In this document: positions 8,709 to 17,403 of the stretch, in pieces
How positions within the stretch are numbered: the stretch's first letter is position 1
Layout of the letters: each line of letters starts with the position of its first letter
Assembly: GCF_000337835.1 (NCBI RefSeq)
Contig: NZ_AOLM01000027.1
Coordinates: 124,001-188,000 of the forward strand
DNA length: 64,000 nt
Source of the DNA: Haloferax sulfurifontis ATCC BAA-897
Lineage (GTDB): Archaea; Halobacteriota; Halobacteria; Halobacteriales; Haloferacaceae
Reading direction: 5' to 3'
The notes under the pieces: generated by a model
The model's input: only the letters and a program-made list of their open reading frames with translations
Database searches by the model: none
Told to the model about the DNA's origin: nothing
Program-made: the position numbers and the translations under genes

Positions 8709-9608
8709 ATGTCGAGTGACGGGCAGAACACCCTCATCGCCCTCTACCGACGGTACGTCGACGCCGACCCCGACGAGACGACCGTCTACGCGGGCTTCGC
8801 GCTGTTCTTTACGGCTATCGGACTGCTCGCCGTCGCGCTCGCGGCGGTGGTGTGGAGCGGCGGCATCCCGCCCGAGAACATCTTCAAGTACGAACTCCGC
8901 GAGGTCGCGGGCGTCACCGGCGCGCTCGGGATTCCCCTCCTCCTCGCCTCCGTCGTGGTCCTGCTCCCCTCGCGGTACCGGTTCCCGAAGCTCCTCGCGG
9001 GCGCGGGGCTGGTCGTCTGCGCGGTCGCCGTCGTCCAGTTCGTCGGCGCGTACCCCCACAACTGGAACGTCGCCGCGAGCGCCGACCGGAGCGGCCGCAT
9101 CGTCGGCGTCTACTCGCTCGGCGCGGTGGCGGTCGTCGCCGCGAGCGGCACGTCGCTCGTCGGCTTCCAACTCGCCCGCGCGAGGACGAGCGGGCCCGCC
9201 GCGGGCGGGAACGACGCGGAGTCAGACGCGGCCGACGAGGAAGACGAGGAAGCCGTCGCCGCGCAGGTCCGCCGCGACATGGACGAGGCGCTGTCGGACA
9301 GCGAACTGTCGTGGGGCGGCGTCCGCAAGACCGAGACCACCCGCCTGAAGCTCGATACCTCCGCCGTCGACGACGTCGACCGCGCGAGCTTCGAGAACGC
9401 GAAGGCGACCGAGACGCGCGGCGGGGGCGTCGACGACGCGGTCGCCGGCCTGCAGGGCCTCCGCGGCGGGAAGCAAGACACGGCGGTCGGCGACAGCACG
9501 GACGACCAGACCGCCGCGCTGGCCGAGTTACGGAAGCAACAGCAGGCGGAAGCCGAACGCGAGGACTCCGAGGGACTGGTCGACCGGATTCGCGGACTGT
9601 TCTCCTGA
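8709..9608 (+). CDS. Multi-pass membrane protein with charged helical tail, next to actin homologue
   Basis: 299 residues. Four hydrophobic segments lie at about 27-50, 66-86, 94-113 and 130-155. The cytoplasmic C-terminal half is acidic and contains AALAELRKQQQAEAERED, a probable coiled coil, ending in an amphipathic helix (GLVDRIRGLFS). I believe it belongs to a haloarchaeal DUF7139-type family but cannot verify that. A TATATG box (about 8680) sits 29 bp before the ATG and GAGGT abuts the ATG. It lies 126 bp upstream of the actin-homologue gene on the same strand, so it could be a membrane partner of that polymer (inference). Confidence 0.65.
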   Translation: MSSDGQNTLIALYRRYVDADPDETTVYAGFALFFTAIGLLAVALAAVVWSGGIPPENIFKYELREVAGVTGALGIPLLLASVVVLLPSRYRFPKLLAGAGLVVCAVAVVQFVGAYPHNWNVAASADRSGRIVGVYSLGAVAVVAASGTSLVGFQLARARTSGPAAGGNDAESDAADEEDEEAVAAQVRRDMDEALSDSELSWGGVRKTETTRLKLDTSAVDDVDRASFENAKATETRGGGVDDAVAGLQGLRGGKQDTAVGDSTDDQTAALAELRKQQQAEAEREDSEGLVDRIRGLFS

Positions 9609-9734
9609 GTCGGGTCGGGACGCCGGGCCGTCGGTTGGGAATCGACTCGGCGTCGTTCGGCGTTACATTCATCGACCGAACTGAACGTCAAGAGCGCATA
9701 CAGATTTATGCGACAGCCCTGCGACGCGTGAGGT

Positions 9735-10772
9735 ATGGCGAAAGGCCTTGACGTAGGAACCATGAACATCCTGTCCGCGAGTCAGGATGGGAGTGAGACC
9801 GTATTTGTCCAGCAACGAAACTCGTTCGTCGAAATCGACTACAGCGACATGGCGGAGCAGATGCTCTCGCGGAGCGACGTGCTCCACATCCGCAAGGACG
9901 ACAAAGTGTACGTCGTCGGTGACGACGCGCTCAACTTCGCGAACATCTTCGGCAAGGAGACGCGACGGCCGATGCAACACGGCATCCTCTCCAGCGAGGA
10001 GTCCTCCGCGATTCCGATGATCAAGCTCATCATCGAGCAGGTCGTCGGCTCGCCCTCCCGGCCGAACGAGCGCCTGTTCTATTCGAGTCCCGCCGACCCC
10101 ATCGACTCCGACCTCTCGACGCTGTATCACGACAAGACGCTCGAATCGATGCTCGGCGACATGGGCTACGACCCCGAACCCATCAACGAGGGGATGGCGG
10201 TCATCTACAGCGAACTCGCCGACAACAACTTCACCGGCCTCGGCGTCTCGTTCGGCGCGGGCATGACGAACATCTGTCTGGCGTACTACGCGGTGCCGGT
10301 CATGCAGTTCTCCATCGCCCGCGGCGGCGACTGGATCGACCAGCAGACCGCACAGGCCACCGGCACGGCCGTCGACAAGGTCACGTCCATCAAGGAAGAC
10401 GACTTCCAGCTCGACTTCCGCACGGACGTCGGCGGCGTCGAGGGCGCGCTGTCGATTTACTACGAGAACCTCCTCGACTACGTCATCGAGAACATCGAAC
10501 GCGAGGTCGACGAGGAGGACATCGAGGAGGGCCTCGACGTGCCCGTCGTCGTCACCGGCGGCACCTCCAGCCCCGACGGCTTCGAGGAGCTGTTCGAACA
10601 CCACCTCGAAGACTCGACGATTCCGTTCTCGGTCAACGAGGTCCGGAGCATCGACCGCCCGCTGTACAGCGTCGCCCGCGGGTCGCTCGTCGCCGCCCGC
10701 TCCGAAGAGGAGTCCGACGGGAGCACCTCCGAGCCCGAACCGGAAGCCGAAGCCGCGCCGGAATCGAACTGA
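9735..10772 (+). CDS. volA: Haloarchaeal actin homologue (volactin/salactin type)
   Basis: 345 residues. It has the two-lobed actin/MreB/ParM-like layout: an N-terminal phosphate-1 strand ([12 protein letters not shown]), a second phosphate region around residues 170-185 ([18 protein letters not shown]), and an adenosine-side [12 protein letters not shown] near 275. The last 25 residues are an acidic low-complexity tail. Gene order (CetZ nearby) and sequence features match the volactin/salactin proteins described as dynamic cytoskeletal filaments in Haloferax and Halobacterium. TTTAT near 9705 lies 28 bp before the ATG, and GAGGT abuts the ATG. The symbol follows the Haloferax name and is from memory. 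Confidence 0.8.
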   Translation: MAKGLDVGTMNILSASQDGSETVFVQQRNSFVEIDYSDMAEQMLSRSDVLHIRKDDKVYVVGDDALNFANIFGKETRRPMQHGILSSEESSAIPMIKLIIEQVVGSPSRPNERLFYSSPADPIDSDLSTLYHDKTLESMLGDMGYDPEPINEGMAVIYSELADNNFTGLGVSFGAGMTNICLAYYAVPVMQFSIARGGDWIDQQTAQATGTAVDKVTSIKEDDFQLDFRTDVGGVEGALSIYYENLLDYVIENIEREVDEEDIEEGLDVPVVVTGGTSSPDGFEELFEHHLEDSTIPFSVNEVRSIDRPLYSVARGSLVAARSEEESDGSTSEPEPEAEAAPESN

Positions 10773-10853
10773 GCGCCGACGCTGACTGACGGACCGACCG
10801 GACAGTACGTCACGACCGAGGTCGACGCGCCGCCGGCGACGCGCGAGCGCGCG

Positions 10854-11309
10854 TCACTCGTCGCCCGCGCGGTCCCCGCGGTCGCCGTCCTCCCCGTTTT
10901 TCAGGTGCGAGTCACTGGGCTCGCGGTCGGTGGCTTCGTCGTCGGCCTCGTCGTCACCGGCATCAGCCGCGTCGGTAGTCGTGTCGCTGTCGTCCTCGTC
11001 GCTCTCTGTGTGGTCCTCGTCGTCCTCTGTGCCGACCTCGTTGCGCTCGGATTCGACCTCGGTGTCGCCGTCGGTCGACTCGCCGCCGTCGGCTCCGCCA
11101 GCACCGCCCGCGTTCCCGTCCCGCTCGCGCGCCTCGCGGAGCGCCCGCTCGTGGAAGCGGGCTATCGCGTCGTCCCACGACTCTCGGCTCGGCGCGTCGC
11201 GCTCGTGGACCGTCTCGACGCCGACGAAGCCGCATCGCTCGCAGTAGCGCGCCGCGCGGCCGTCGAACGAAAGCGTCGAGAGGGGCTGTGAACACCGCGG
11301 ACAGGTCAT
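10854..11309 (-). CDS. Zinc-ribbon protein with hyperacidic tail
   Basis: From ATG 11309, 151 residues. Residues 3-26 form a Cys4 zinc ribbon (CPRC at 3-6 and CERC at 23-26). A helical part follows (SWDDAIARFHERALREARERD), then about 75 residues composed almost entirely of Asp, Glu, Ser, Thr and Gly, certainly disordered. The gene is convergent with the actin homologue and divergent from cetZ (122 bp between starts). Function unknown; its position suggests, without proof, a regulatory or adaptor role in the cytoskeletal cluster. A longer upstream start would add an Arg-rich stretch that is not plausible. Confidence 0.7.
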   Translation of the reverse strand: MTCPRCSQPLSTLSFDGRAARYCERCGFVGVETVHERDAPSRESWDDAIARFHERALREARERDGNAGGAGGADGGESTDGDTEVESERNEVGTEDDEDHTESDEDDSDTTTDAADAGDDEADDEATDREPSDSHLKNGEDGDRGDRAGDE

Positions 11310-11431
11310 GGCGTCTGCCGATGGTTCTCGCGGGGGTCGTATAGAACTACCCCGTCGGCGGCGCGTCCGAGTCTGGCTGTGACAGTGTACTAACAGAAGA
11401 TTCACCACTGATGACGTGTCAAAGAGAGACG

Positions 11432-12613
11432 ATGAAGGTCCTCTGCTTCGGCGTGGGGCAAGCGGGTGGAAACGTCCTCGACGCCCTCCTCCGGTACGAA
11501 CAGCGCACGAACGCCGACTACGTCGTCGACGCGGTCGCGTACAACACTGCGTCGGCCGACCTCCGCGGCCTCGACCTCGTTCCCGAGGAGAACCGCATCC
11601 TCTTCGGCGCGGACGAGGTGAGCGGCCACGGCGTCGGCGCGGACAACGAGCTCGCCGCGGAGCTCGCCGAGCGCGACAGCCGACAGCTCCTGCGGGGCAC
11701 CGACGGCGCGCCGACCTCCACGGCCGACGCCTTTCTCATCTTCGCTGGTCTCGGGGGCGGCACGGGGAGCGGCGCGGCCCCCGTGCTCGCAAAGCACCTC
11801 AACCGCGTCTACGAACAGCCCATCTACGGCGTCGGCATCCTCCCCGCCGCCGACGAGGGCGCGCTCTACTCGCGCAACGCCGCGCGGTCGCTCAAGGGGT
11901 TCGTGGACGTGACCGACCACGTGTTCGCGTTCGACAACGGCGCGTGGGCCGAAAGCGGCGAGGACGTCGCGGCGGCCCACGAGTCGATGAACGAGGAACT
12001 CGTGCGCCGCCTCGGCATCCTCTTGGCCTCGGGCGAAGTAGGCGAGTCGGGGTCGGTCGGCGAGAGCGTCGTCGACTCCTCGGAGGTCATCAACACCCTC
12101 CGCGGCGGCGGCATCTCGACTATCGGCTACGCGGCGAGCGAACTCCCCGAGAGCGACGGCGGCGGCGGATTCAGCATCTCGGGACTCTTGGGCGGGGGGT
12201 CGTCGTCGGCGGACGAACTCGACTCCATCAACCGCATCACGACCCAGACGCGGAAGGCGGTGCTCGGACGACTCACGCTCCCGTGCGACGTCGACTCCGC
12301 CTCTCGGGGACTGGTCGTCGTCAGCGGCCCGCCCGAGTGGCTCAACCGGAAGGCCATCGAGCGGAGTCGGACGTGGGTCGAAGAGCAGACCGGGAGCATG
12401 GAGGTCCGCGGCGGCGACTACCCGCTTCCGGAGTCGAACCACGTCGGCGTGCTCGTGCTCCTCGGCGACGTGTCGCGGAGCGACCGCGTGGCCGAGGTTC
12501 GGTCGACCGGCGTCGAGGCCGAGCGGGCTCGCCGCCAACGGGACGCCGACGCCGCCGCCAGCGAAGACAAAACGGAGGCCGTCGTCGACGACCGCCTCGA
12601 TTCCCTGTTCTGA
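11432..12613 (+). CDS. cetZ: CetZ-family tubulin homologue
   Basis: 393 residues from ATG 11432. Tubulin/FtsZ superfamily landmarks: GVGQAGGN at 7-14, the GTP-binding glycine loop GGGTGSGA at 108-115, and a catalytic T7 region after residue 195. CetZ proteins control cell shape and motility in haloarchaea rather than ring division. Here the region around 240-265 holds a Gly/Ser-rich insertion (GGGGFSISGLLGGGSSSADEL). Which paralogue this is cannot be fixed from sequence alone; the neighbourhood suggests the one near the actin homologue in Haloferax (called CetZ3, as I recall). An ATG 21 bp upstream adds only MTCQRET. Confidence 0.88.
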   Translation: MKVLCFGVGQAGGNVLDALLRYEQRTNADYVVDAVAYNTASADLRGLDLVPEENRILFGADEVSGHGVGADNELAAELAERDSRQLLRGTDGAPTSTADAFLIFAGLGGGTGSGAAPVLAKHLNRVYEQPIYGVGILPAADEGALYSRNAARSLKGFVDVTDHVFAFDNGAWAESGEDVAAAHESMNEELVRRLGILLASGEVGESGSVGESVVDSSEVINTLRGGGISTIGYAASELPESDGGGGFSISGLLGGGSSSADELDSINRITTQTRKAVLGRLTLPCDVDSASRGLVVVSGPPEWLNRKAIERSRTWVEEQTGSMEVRGGDYPLPESNHVGVLVLLGDVSRSDRVAEVRSTGVEAERARRQRDADAAASEDKTEAVVDDRLDSLF

Positions 12614-12731
12614 ATCGGCGACACCGGCGGTCCGTCCAGCGTTCTTTCACCGGTCTCGACCGCCGTCCGCGCCCGGTGTGGTCTCGGGTCGGAGAAAGTG
12701 TCAAATACTCCCTCGGCGAACAGTCGGACGC

Positions 12732-13127
12732 GTGTCCGAGATTAGCATAGCGGCGACGCCGCGCATCCTCGCCTACGGTCCGCCACCGGCGGGTCCGATA
12801 GCGACAGAGCGCGACGTGGACGTCGAGTTCGTGAGGTCGAGTCGGGTGTTGTTCGAGCGATTGACCGAGGGGCCGGTGCATCTCGTCGTCTGCCTCCACG
12901 CCCCGCCGGCGTTCGACGGCGTCGAGGCGGTCAAAGGAATCCGCCGGTTCGACGCGACGGTTCCGGTGGTACTGGCGTCGCGGGTCCAAAACACGATGCT
13001 CAATCTACAGGCGATTCAGTCGCAGGTCACATGGAGCGTCGGTCTCGCGGGCGACGTGCCCGTCGAGGAGGCGCTGTCGGAACTCGTCGTCGACGCGAGC
13101 GAGTGGATAGAGCGACAGGTAGAGTAG
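12732..13127 (+). CDS. Degenerate receiver-like protein, 131 aa
   Basis: GTG start at 12732. The segment VHLVVCLHAPPAFDGVEAV followed by VPVVLASRV looks like strands 3 and 4 of a response-regulator receiver, but the phospho-acceptor Asp is replaced (LHAPP) and the N-terminal acidic pair is missing. It is therefore a pseudo-receiver at best. It follows cetZ by 118 bp on the same strand. Role unknown; pseudo-receivers often act as protein-protein modules. Confidence 0.6.
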   Translation: MSEISIAATPRILAYGPPPAGPIATERDVDVEFVRSSRVLFERLTEGPVHLVVCLHAPPAFDGVEAVKGIRRFDATVPVVLASRVQNTMLNLQAIQSQVTWSVGLAGDVPVEEALSELVVDASEWIERQVE

Positions 13128-13184
13128 CGAAATCGCGTCTGCCGAACCGCCCGAAGGCGAAGCTCACCCGGCGTCGAACCGCGG

Positions 13185-13469
13185 TCAGTCGTCGGTCGTC
13201 GGGAAGTCGAAACCCCCCCGCGAGGGGCCGCCGCGCTCGTCGGCGCAGTCCCCCGGAAACGACACCTGCGCTAGTTCGTTCTGCACTGCCCACAACCCCT
13301 CGAAGAGCCGGGCGAACTCGTCGTCCGCGTTGTCCGGGAGGTCGCGGGTGCATTCCCACAACAGTTCTTCAGCGCGGTCGATGTGCGTGGTGGCCCGGGC
13401 GAAGGCGTCTTCGGGACGACGGGGAGAGGAACGGTCCGCCATGTCCTGTGCTACGACACCGATGCGCAT
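13185..13469 (-). CDS. Small helical hypothetical protein, 94 aa
   Basis: From ATG 13469 the product is mostly helical (EDAFARATTHIDRAEELLWECTRDL, FARLFEGLWAVQNELAQV) with a Gly/Pro-rich tail. It has no membrane segment and belongs to no family I recognise. A start 69 bp upstream would add WRTIRQWCNDYNF, read from the AT-rich leader, and is less likely. It borders the AT-rich gap on its 5' side. Confidence 0.55.
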   Translation of the reverse strand: MRIGVVAQDMADRSSPRRPEDAFARATTHIDRAEELLWECTRDLPDNADDEFARLFEGLWAVQNELAQVSFPGDCADERGGPSRGGFDFPTTDD

Positions 13470-14057
13470 AGTCGTTTCAGTAGCTGTAACAAAGTTATAG
13501 TCGTTACACCACTGCCGGATTGTTCTCCAGACTGACAATCAGAATCATTTATATATTCGAAGCGATTGTGTTCAATTGGATGCAGTACCGTACAGAGTAA
13601 CCCCTCGGACGCATCCACTGACCGAACTCATCCCCCTTCCCCCCCTTCCCCATTAGGTTCGGTCACCCTTCACGGGGCGCGCGACCAATCTTTGCGAGCG
13701 ACAGCGATATTCACGACCGCCCGGAGAGTTACCGGTCGAGCGAACACGGTCGACTCGATCCCCAACCACAGAATAGTTTTAATTGTGAAATACTACGTGG
13801 GAGTGAAGAATGATGGACGCCAGAATTAATACTCGCACTTCCCATCGAAATCGCCATTTAATATTGAATATGTGGCCGATTAGAGCATAATTAAGTAAGT
13901 AACGAGATAATATAGATAAAAATATATTTATAAGATTATTTAATTTGATTCTATAATTTCTCATAATACAAGAATATTGTATGAGGCAAACACAACTGAT
14001 GGTAGAAAGGCGTTCGGTCCGAAAACAGACCGTCAGTCAGAACCGCGGGCGTCGCAA
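13470..14057. other. 588-bp gene-free gap with a strongly AT-rich core
   Basis: From about 13770 to 13990 the sequence is dominated by A and T (for example AATATATTTATAAG near 13920), in sharp contrast to the GC-rich genome. No coding frame or RNA gene is visible. The 3' end holds the terminator region of the leftward gene that stops at 14058. See findings. Confidence 0.6.
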
Positions 14058-14447
14058 CTACTTGCCGAATCTGATGCCGTCTTCGACCAGTCGGAGATTT
14101 CGTTCTCGGTCGATGTGCGGTTTCAGCCACTCGTACTCCTCGATTTGGAGGATGAGGTCCGCCTGCAGGTTCCGCCACGCGATGGCGTAGATGGGCGACT
14201 GCCCCCACGCGCGGAGCTCGGGGATGAACTCGTCGTAGCGCTCGTAGTGGCCTTCCAGACGTTCGAGCGCGTCGACGACGTAGCCGGCGGCCTCGGATTC
14301 CGTGTCGGCGCCCTCGATGGCGCGGTTCAGCCGCGTTTCGAGCCCCTCGACGGCGCGTTGCATGTCCTGTGCCGCCGTGCCGTCCGCCTCTGGGAGCGAG
14401 TCGATGATGGGTTTCGGAACGCCGAGCGAGAGTGGTTCGACAGCCAT
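14058..14447 (-). CDS. Helical hypothetical protein, 129 aa
   Basis: From ATG 14447 (MAVEPLSLG). The predicted structure is all-helical with heptad-like stretches (AAQDMQRAVEGLETRLNRAIEG, GYVVDALERLEGHYERYDEF) and a C-terminal segment rich in Trp, Tyr and Arg. No family recognised. The start nine residues upstream reads through a Pro/Arg leader and is not preferred. Its leftward neighbour is the AT-rich gap. Confidence 0.6.
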   Translation of the reverse strand: MAVEPLSLGVPKPIIDSLPEADGTAAQDMQRAVEGLETRLNRAIEGADTESEAAGYVVDALERLEGHYERYDEFIPELRAWGQSPIYAIAWRNLQADLILQIEEYEWLKPHIDRERNLRLVEDGIRFGK

Positions 14448-14634
14448 GCCTCGAACTGGGTGGCAAGGCGGCAAAAAGGCGGCGACGGCCGCATCACGGC
14501 GCGGGCGGTTGTCGACACCGCGGACGCCGTCGAGACCGCGGGACTGAGCGGCGTCGCCGCTCCTCGCGAGAAACAGCGCGCCGGGGTGCCTCCGAAGGCC
14601 GTCCCGACCTCCGGTTGCGGCGCGTCGTTCTCTG

Positions 14635-14943
14635 TTAGGCGTCCGTCTCGTCGGTCCGCGCCCTGAGTTCGGACTCGACGAGAGCGTCGAAGTCGACGCC
14701 GTCGGCTCGGTACTGGTCGCGGTTGTCGAGGACGACCAGCCCCTTGTCGGTGATTTCGTACAGCCCGGAGTTCGGCGCGGGCCCGACGCGCGCCAACAGG
14801 CCGTAGTCCGCGAGAATCGGCAGTCGCGTGTTGATGTACGAGCGGTTCTTATCGAGGATATACGAGAGATTCACGGCGGTGTTTCGCCTCCTATCTGCGA
14901 GCGCCTCGAGGATGTCGAAGTCAGTTGGGACGGCCAACTTCAT
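14635..14943 (-). CDS. Winged-helix transcriptional regulator (PhiH1-like)
   Basis: From ATG 14943, 102 residues. The layout is typical of haloarchaeal wHTH repressors: DFDILEALADRRRNTAVNLSYIL, recognition helix KNRSYINTRLPIL, ADYGLLARVGPAPNSGLYEITDKG as the wing. This pattern is shared with PhiH1-repressor-like proteins. A target is not visible; the upstream spacer (14944-15044) is AT-rich and could carry an autoregulatory site. The first in-frame ATG at 14994 reads through promoter-like sequence. Confidence 0.8.
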   Translation of the reverse strand: MKLAVPTDFDILEALADRRRNTAVNLSYILDKNRSYINTRLPILADYGLLARVGPAPNSGLYEITDKGLVVLDNRDQYRADGVDFDALVESELRARTDETDA

Positions 14944-15044
14944 ACACGGTTGTTCGTAGCCGCTGTTAAATAAACAACTTATGTGAACGGCCACCGAGCC
15001 GGGTTCGCGCGGCGGAGGGCGTCAGCGCGGCGGCCTCGAGCGGG

Positions 15045-15311
15045 TTACCGGTGTTCGAGCGCGTCGCGCGCGAGGCGCAAATCCTCGAGAATCCGCGTGT
15101 GTCGGTCGATTGCGTCGTCGATGTGGCGCTCCGTCACCGCCGTGTCGAACCCGGCGTCACGGTGGTACTGCGCCCGCAACAGATGCGATTCTAAGGCCCG
15201 CGAGGTCGAATCGCTCGCCGCCAACAGCGCATGGGTAATCGTCCAGTCTACCGCTCCCTCGTCGGGGAGGTCGTCGAACTCCGTTCGCCCCTTGTGTCGT
15301 TCTACCATCAT
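15045..15311 (-). CDS. Small helical hypothetical protein, 88 aa
   Basis: Acidic, entirely helical product (GAVDWTITHALLAASDSTSRALESHLLRAQYH, ERHIDDAIDRHTRILEDLRLARDAL) without membrane segments. It may start at 15311 or 15308 (consecutive ATG codons). Function unknown. It lies 101 bp before the wHTH start on the same strand, so the two may share a transcript. Confidence 0.6.
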   Translation of the reverse strand: MMVERHKGRTEFDDLPDEGAVDWTITHALLAASDSTSRALESHLLRAQYHRDAGFDTAVTERHIDDAIDRHTRILEDLRLARDALEHR

Positions 15312-15533
15312 TGCCCACGTTGGGCCGGGATGCTACTTAAAGTTATAGTGGCGAGATATTTCCGCCATACTCGGGTGCATAGAAAACCGGGGATAAATCC
15401 GATATAGCGGCGTTCAAAGGCTGATTAACCACCGCGACACGAATGGTCATTGGAATGTTATGTTTGTGATATCTACGGCGTGTCGGGCGGTTTTCGGGTC
15501 GCATCGGAGACTCCTCGCCGAACCGGGGTCGAA

Positions 15534-17291
15534 CTACCGCTCTTCGACGTGGCGAATCTCGACGCCGACGCCGCGGGTGGACTCGACCAGTTCGCGGCCG
15601 CCCATCTCCGCGCGGCCGATGGCGAACGCCTTCGGCCCCTCGACGACGACCTCGTCGCCCGGGCGGATGTCCTCGTCGGCGTCGACGACGCCCGGCGCGA
15701 GCACCGAGCCGTGGGGGACGAAGCCGTCGATTTCGACCGTCTTCGTCGGCGCGTCGCTGTCGCGCCACACCTTCGCGCCTTCGAGGGTGAAAGAGAGCAC
15801 GCCGTACTGCGGGACCATCGTCGCCAACTGCACGCCCGCGTCGTTCCACACCTGTAGCTTGGGGAACCGGCTCGTCATCTCCAGCTCCACGTCCGAAAAG
15901 AGCGCGTCGCCCGCGTCCGGGCCGAGTTGGTAGTCGGCGAGGGCCTTCACGACGTTGTGCTCGCGCTCCTCGCGGGTGAACTTGGGTTCGCCGTCGAGCG
16001 TCCGCATCAGGTTCCCGATGGACTCCGTCGTCGTCGGGTGTTCGGAGACGGTGAACTCCACGTCGAGGCCGAGGTCGTCGGCGACGCGCTCGACGATTTC
16101 CGTGTACGCGCCCGGCGGGACGTGCGCGACGATTCGCGGGTAGTCGTTGCGCTCCAGATAGCGCCGGAGCACCTCGGCGACGAACGACTTCTCGTCTTCC
16201 GACCAGTCGCCCGTGACGACCGAGTCGTAGTGCTGGGCGGGGTAGGTGAGTTCGAGTTCCTGCGGGACGACGCCGATGGGCGAGGTCATCGACACCATGT
16301 GCGCGCGGTACTGGACGGCCTCCTGGAACTGCCGGTGGCTCTGGGACTCGCTGTAGGGCTTTTTCGCCGAGCACGGCAGGAGCACGAGCGGGTTGTCGAA
16401 GCGGTTCCGATAGCGCTTGGTCACGCGGTCGGCGAACCGCTGAATCTCCACGCGGTCGATGGACTCCTCGGAGGCGGCGGTGAGCTCCGAGTCGCGGATG
16501 ACGGGGACCCGCTCCTCCATGAAGTTGTACTGCTGGTCGAACCGGCGGAACAGGGCGGTCAGCCACTGGCCGTGGCGGGCCTGCCCCTCGACGTAGTCGC
16601 GGAGCCGACCGTCGCGGACGCGGCGTCGGACCCGCGCGAGTTCGGCGCGCAGGGCGTTGGCGTTGTGGTCGGCGGCGTCGGCGCGGGTGAACTCCGAGGC
16701 GGGCGTGCGGCAGGCCTCGCAGGCGCAGGGGAGTTCGTCGAGGTCTTCGAGGAAGTACTCGCCGTCGCTGGTGAGGTAGAAGCCCTCCAGCCCGCGGGCG
16801 CGAGCGAGCGTCTCGTCGACGAGGTCGACGCCGGCGTAGACGAGAAGCGAGACGTTCCGGGGCGTGGCGACGCCCGAGAGCATCAGCGCCGTGTCGGCGG
16901 GGAGGTTCTCCTTCGCCTCGATGACGTTGTCGCGGAAGGCGCGCGCGTGGCCGACGAAGCCCTGCGCGTCGGAGAGGACGTAGGCGTCAGCGCCGTAGTC
17001 GTCGGCCGTGTCGGCGGTGACGACGGCGGCCGAGGGGTAGTCCACGTCGGGGTAGTCCACGGCGAACGACTCGCGCACCTCGTCGGCGCTCCCGGCGGGG
17101 AGCGAGCGATGCGGGAGCACGGTCAGCACGTCGTCGGAGCCGTCGGGGAGCTCGCGCTCGGCCGCCCAGAGACTGCCGGCGTCCGCGAGCACGTCGTCCA
17201 CGACCGCCGGCGTCGTCACCGAGTCGGAGAGCCGCAACTCCCCGATTCGGGCGGCGCCGTCGCGGGCGTGAACCTCGAAGTAATCGGTCAT
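15534..17291 (-). CDS. arcS: Archaeosine synthase ArcS (TgtA2)
   Basis: 585 residues. It converts preQ0 at tRNA position 15 to archaeosine after TgtA has inserted preQ0. Landmarks: a TGT-like N-terminal half with a Cys cluster at 189-194 (CACEAC), the diagnostic ArcS motif PCSAKKPY at 306-313 followed by SESQSH, and a C-terminal PUA domain (about 510-585, with VPHGSVLAPGV and PGDEVVV). Length agrees with full-length ArcS of haloarchaea. tgtA lies 4.6 kb away on the same strand, separated by unrelated genes. The ATG at 17291 is the natural start, since longer frames read into the divergent promoter. Confidence 0.93.
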   Translation of the reverse strand: MTDYFEVHARDGAARIGELRLSDSVTTPAVVDDVLADAGSLWAAERELPDGSDDVLTVLPHRSLPAGSADEVRESFAVDYPDVDYPSAAVVTADTADDYGADAYVLSDAQGFVGHARAFRDNVIEAKENLPADTALMLSGVATPRNVSLLVYAGVDLVDETLARARGLEGFYLTSDGEYFLEDLDELPCACEACRTPASEFTRADAADHNANALRAELARVRRRVRDGRLRDYVEGQARHGQWLTALFRRFDQQYNFMEERVPVIRDSELTAASEESIDRVEIQRFADRVTKRYRNRFDNPLVLLPCSAKKPYSESQSHRQFQEAVQYRAHMVSMTSPIGVVPQELELTYPAQHYDSVVTGDWSEDEKSFVAEVLRRYLERNDYPRIVAHVPPGAYTEIVERVADDLGLDVEFTVSEHPTTTESIGNLMRTLDGEPKFTREEREHNVVKALADYQLGPDAGDALFSDVELEMTSRFPKLQVWNDAGVQLATMVPQYGVLSFTLEGAKVWRDSDAPTKTVEIDGFVPHGSVLAPGVVDADEDIRPGDEVVVEGPKAFAIGRAEMGGRELVESTRGVGVEIRHVEER

Positions 17292-17403
17292 ACCCGCTTT
17301 CGGCCCCCGATAGGCAATTAACTTGTCTTCTGCGGGCGCGGCCGGCGACCGAGACCGACCACTCGGCCTACACGACTTAGCCCCCGCCACCCCAAGGGGA
17401 GGT

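Noticed and set aside
13566-13829. Rightward frame beginning MCSIGCSTVQSNP
   Set aside because: Runs from a Pro/Ser-rich spacer into the AT-rich island; no haloarchaeal composition.
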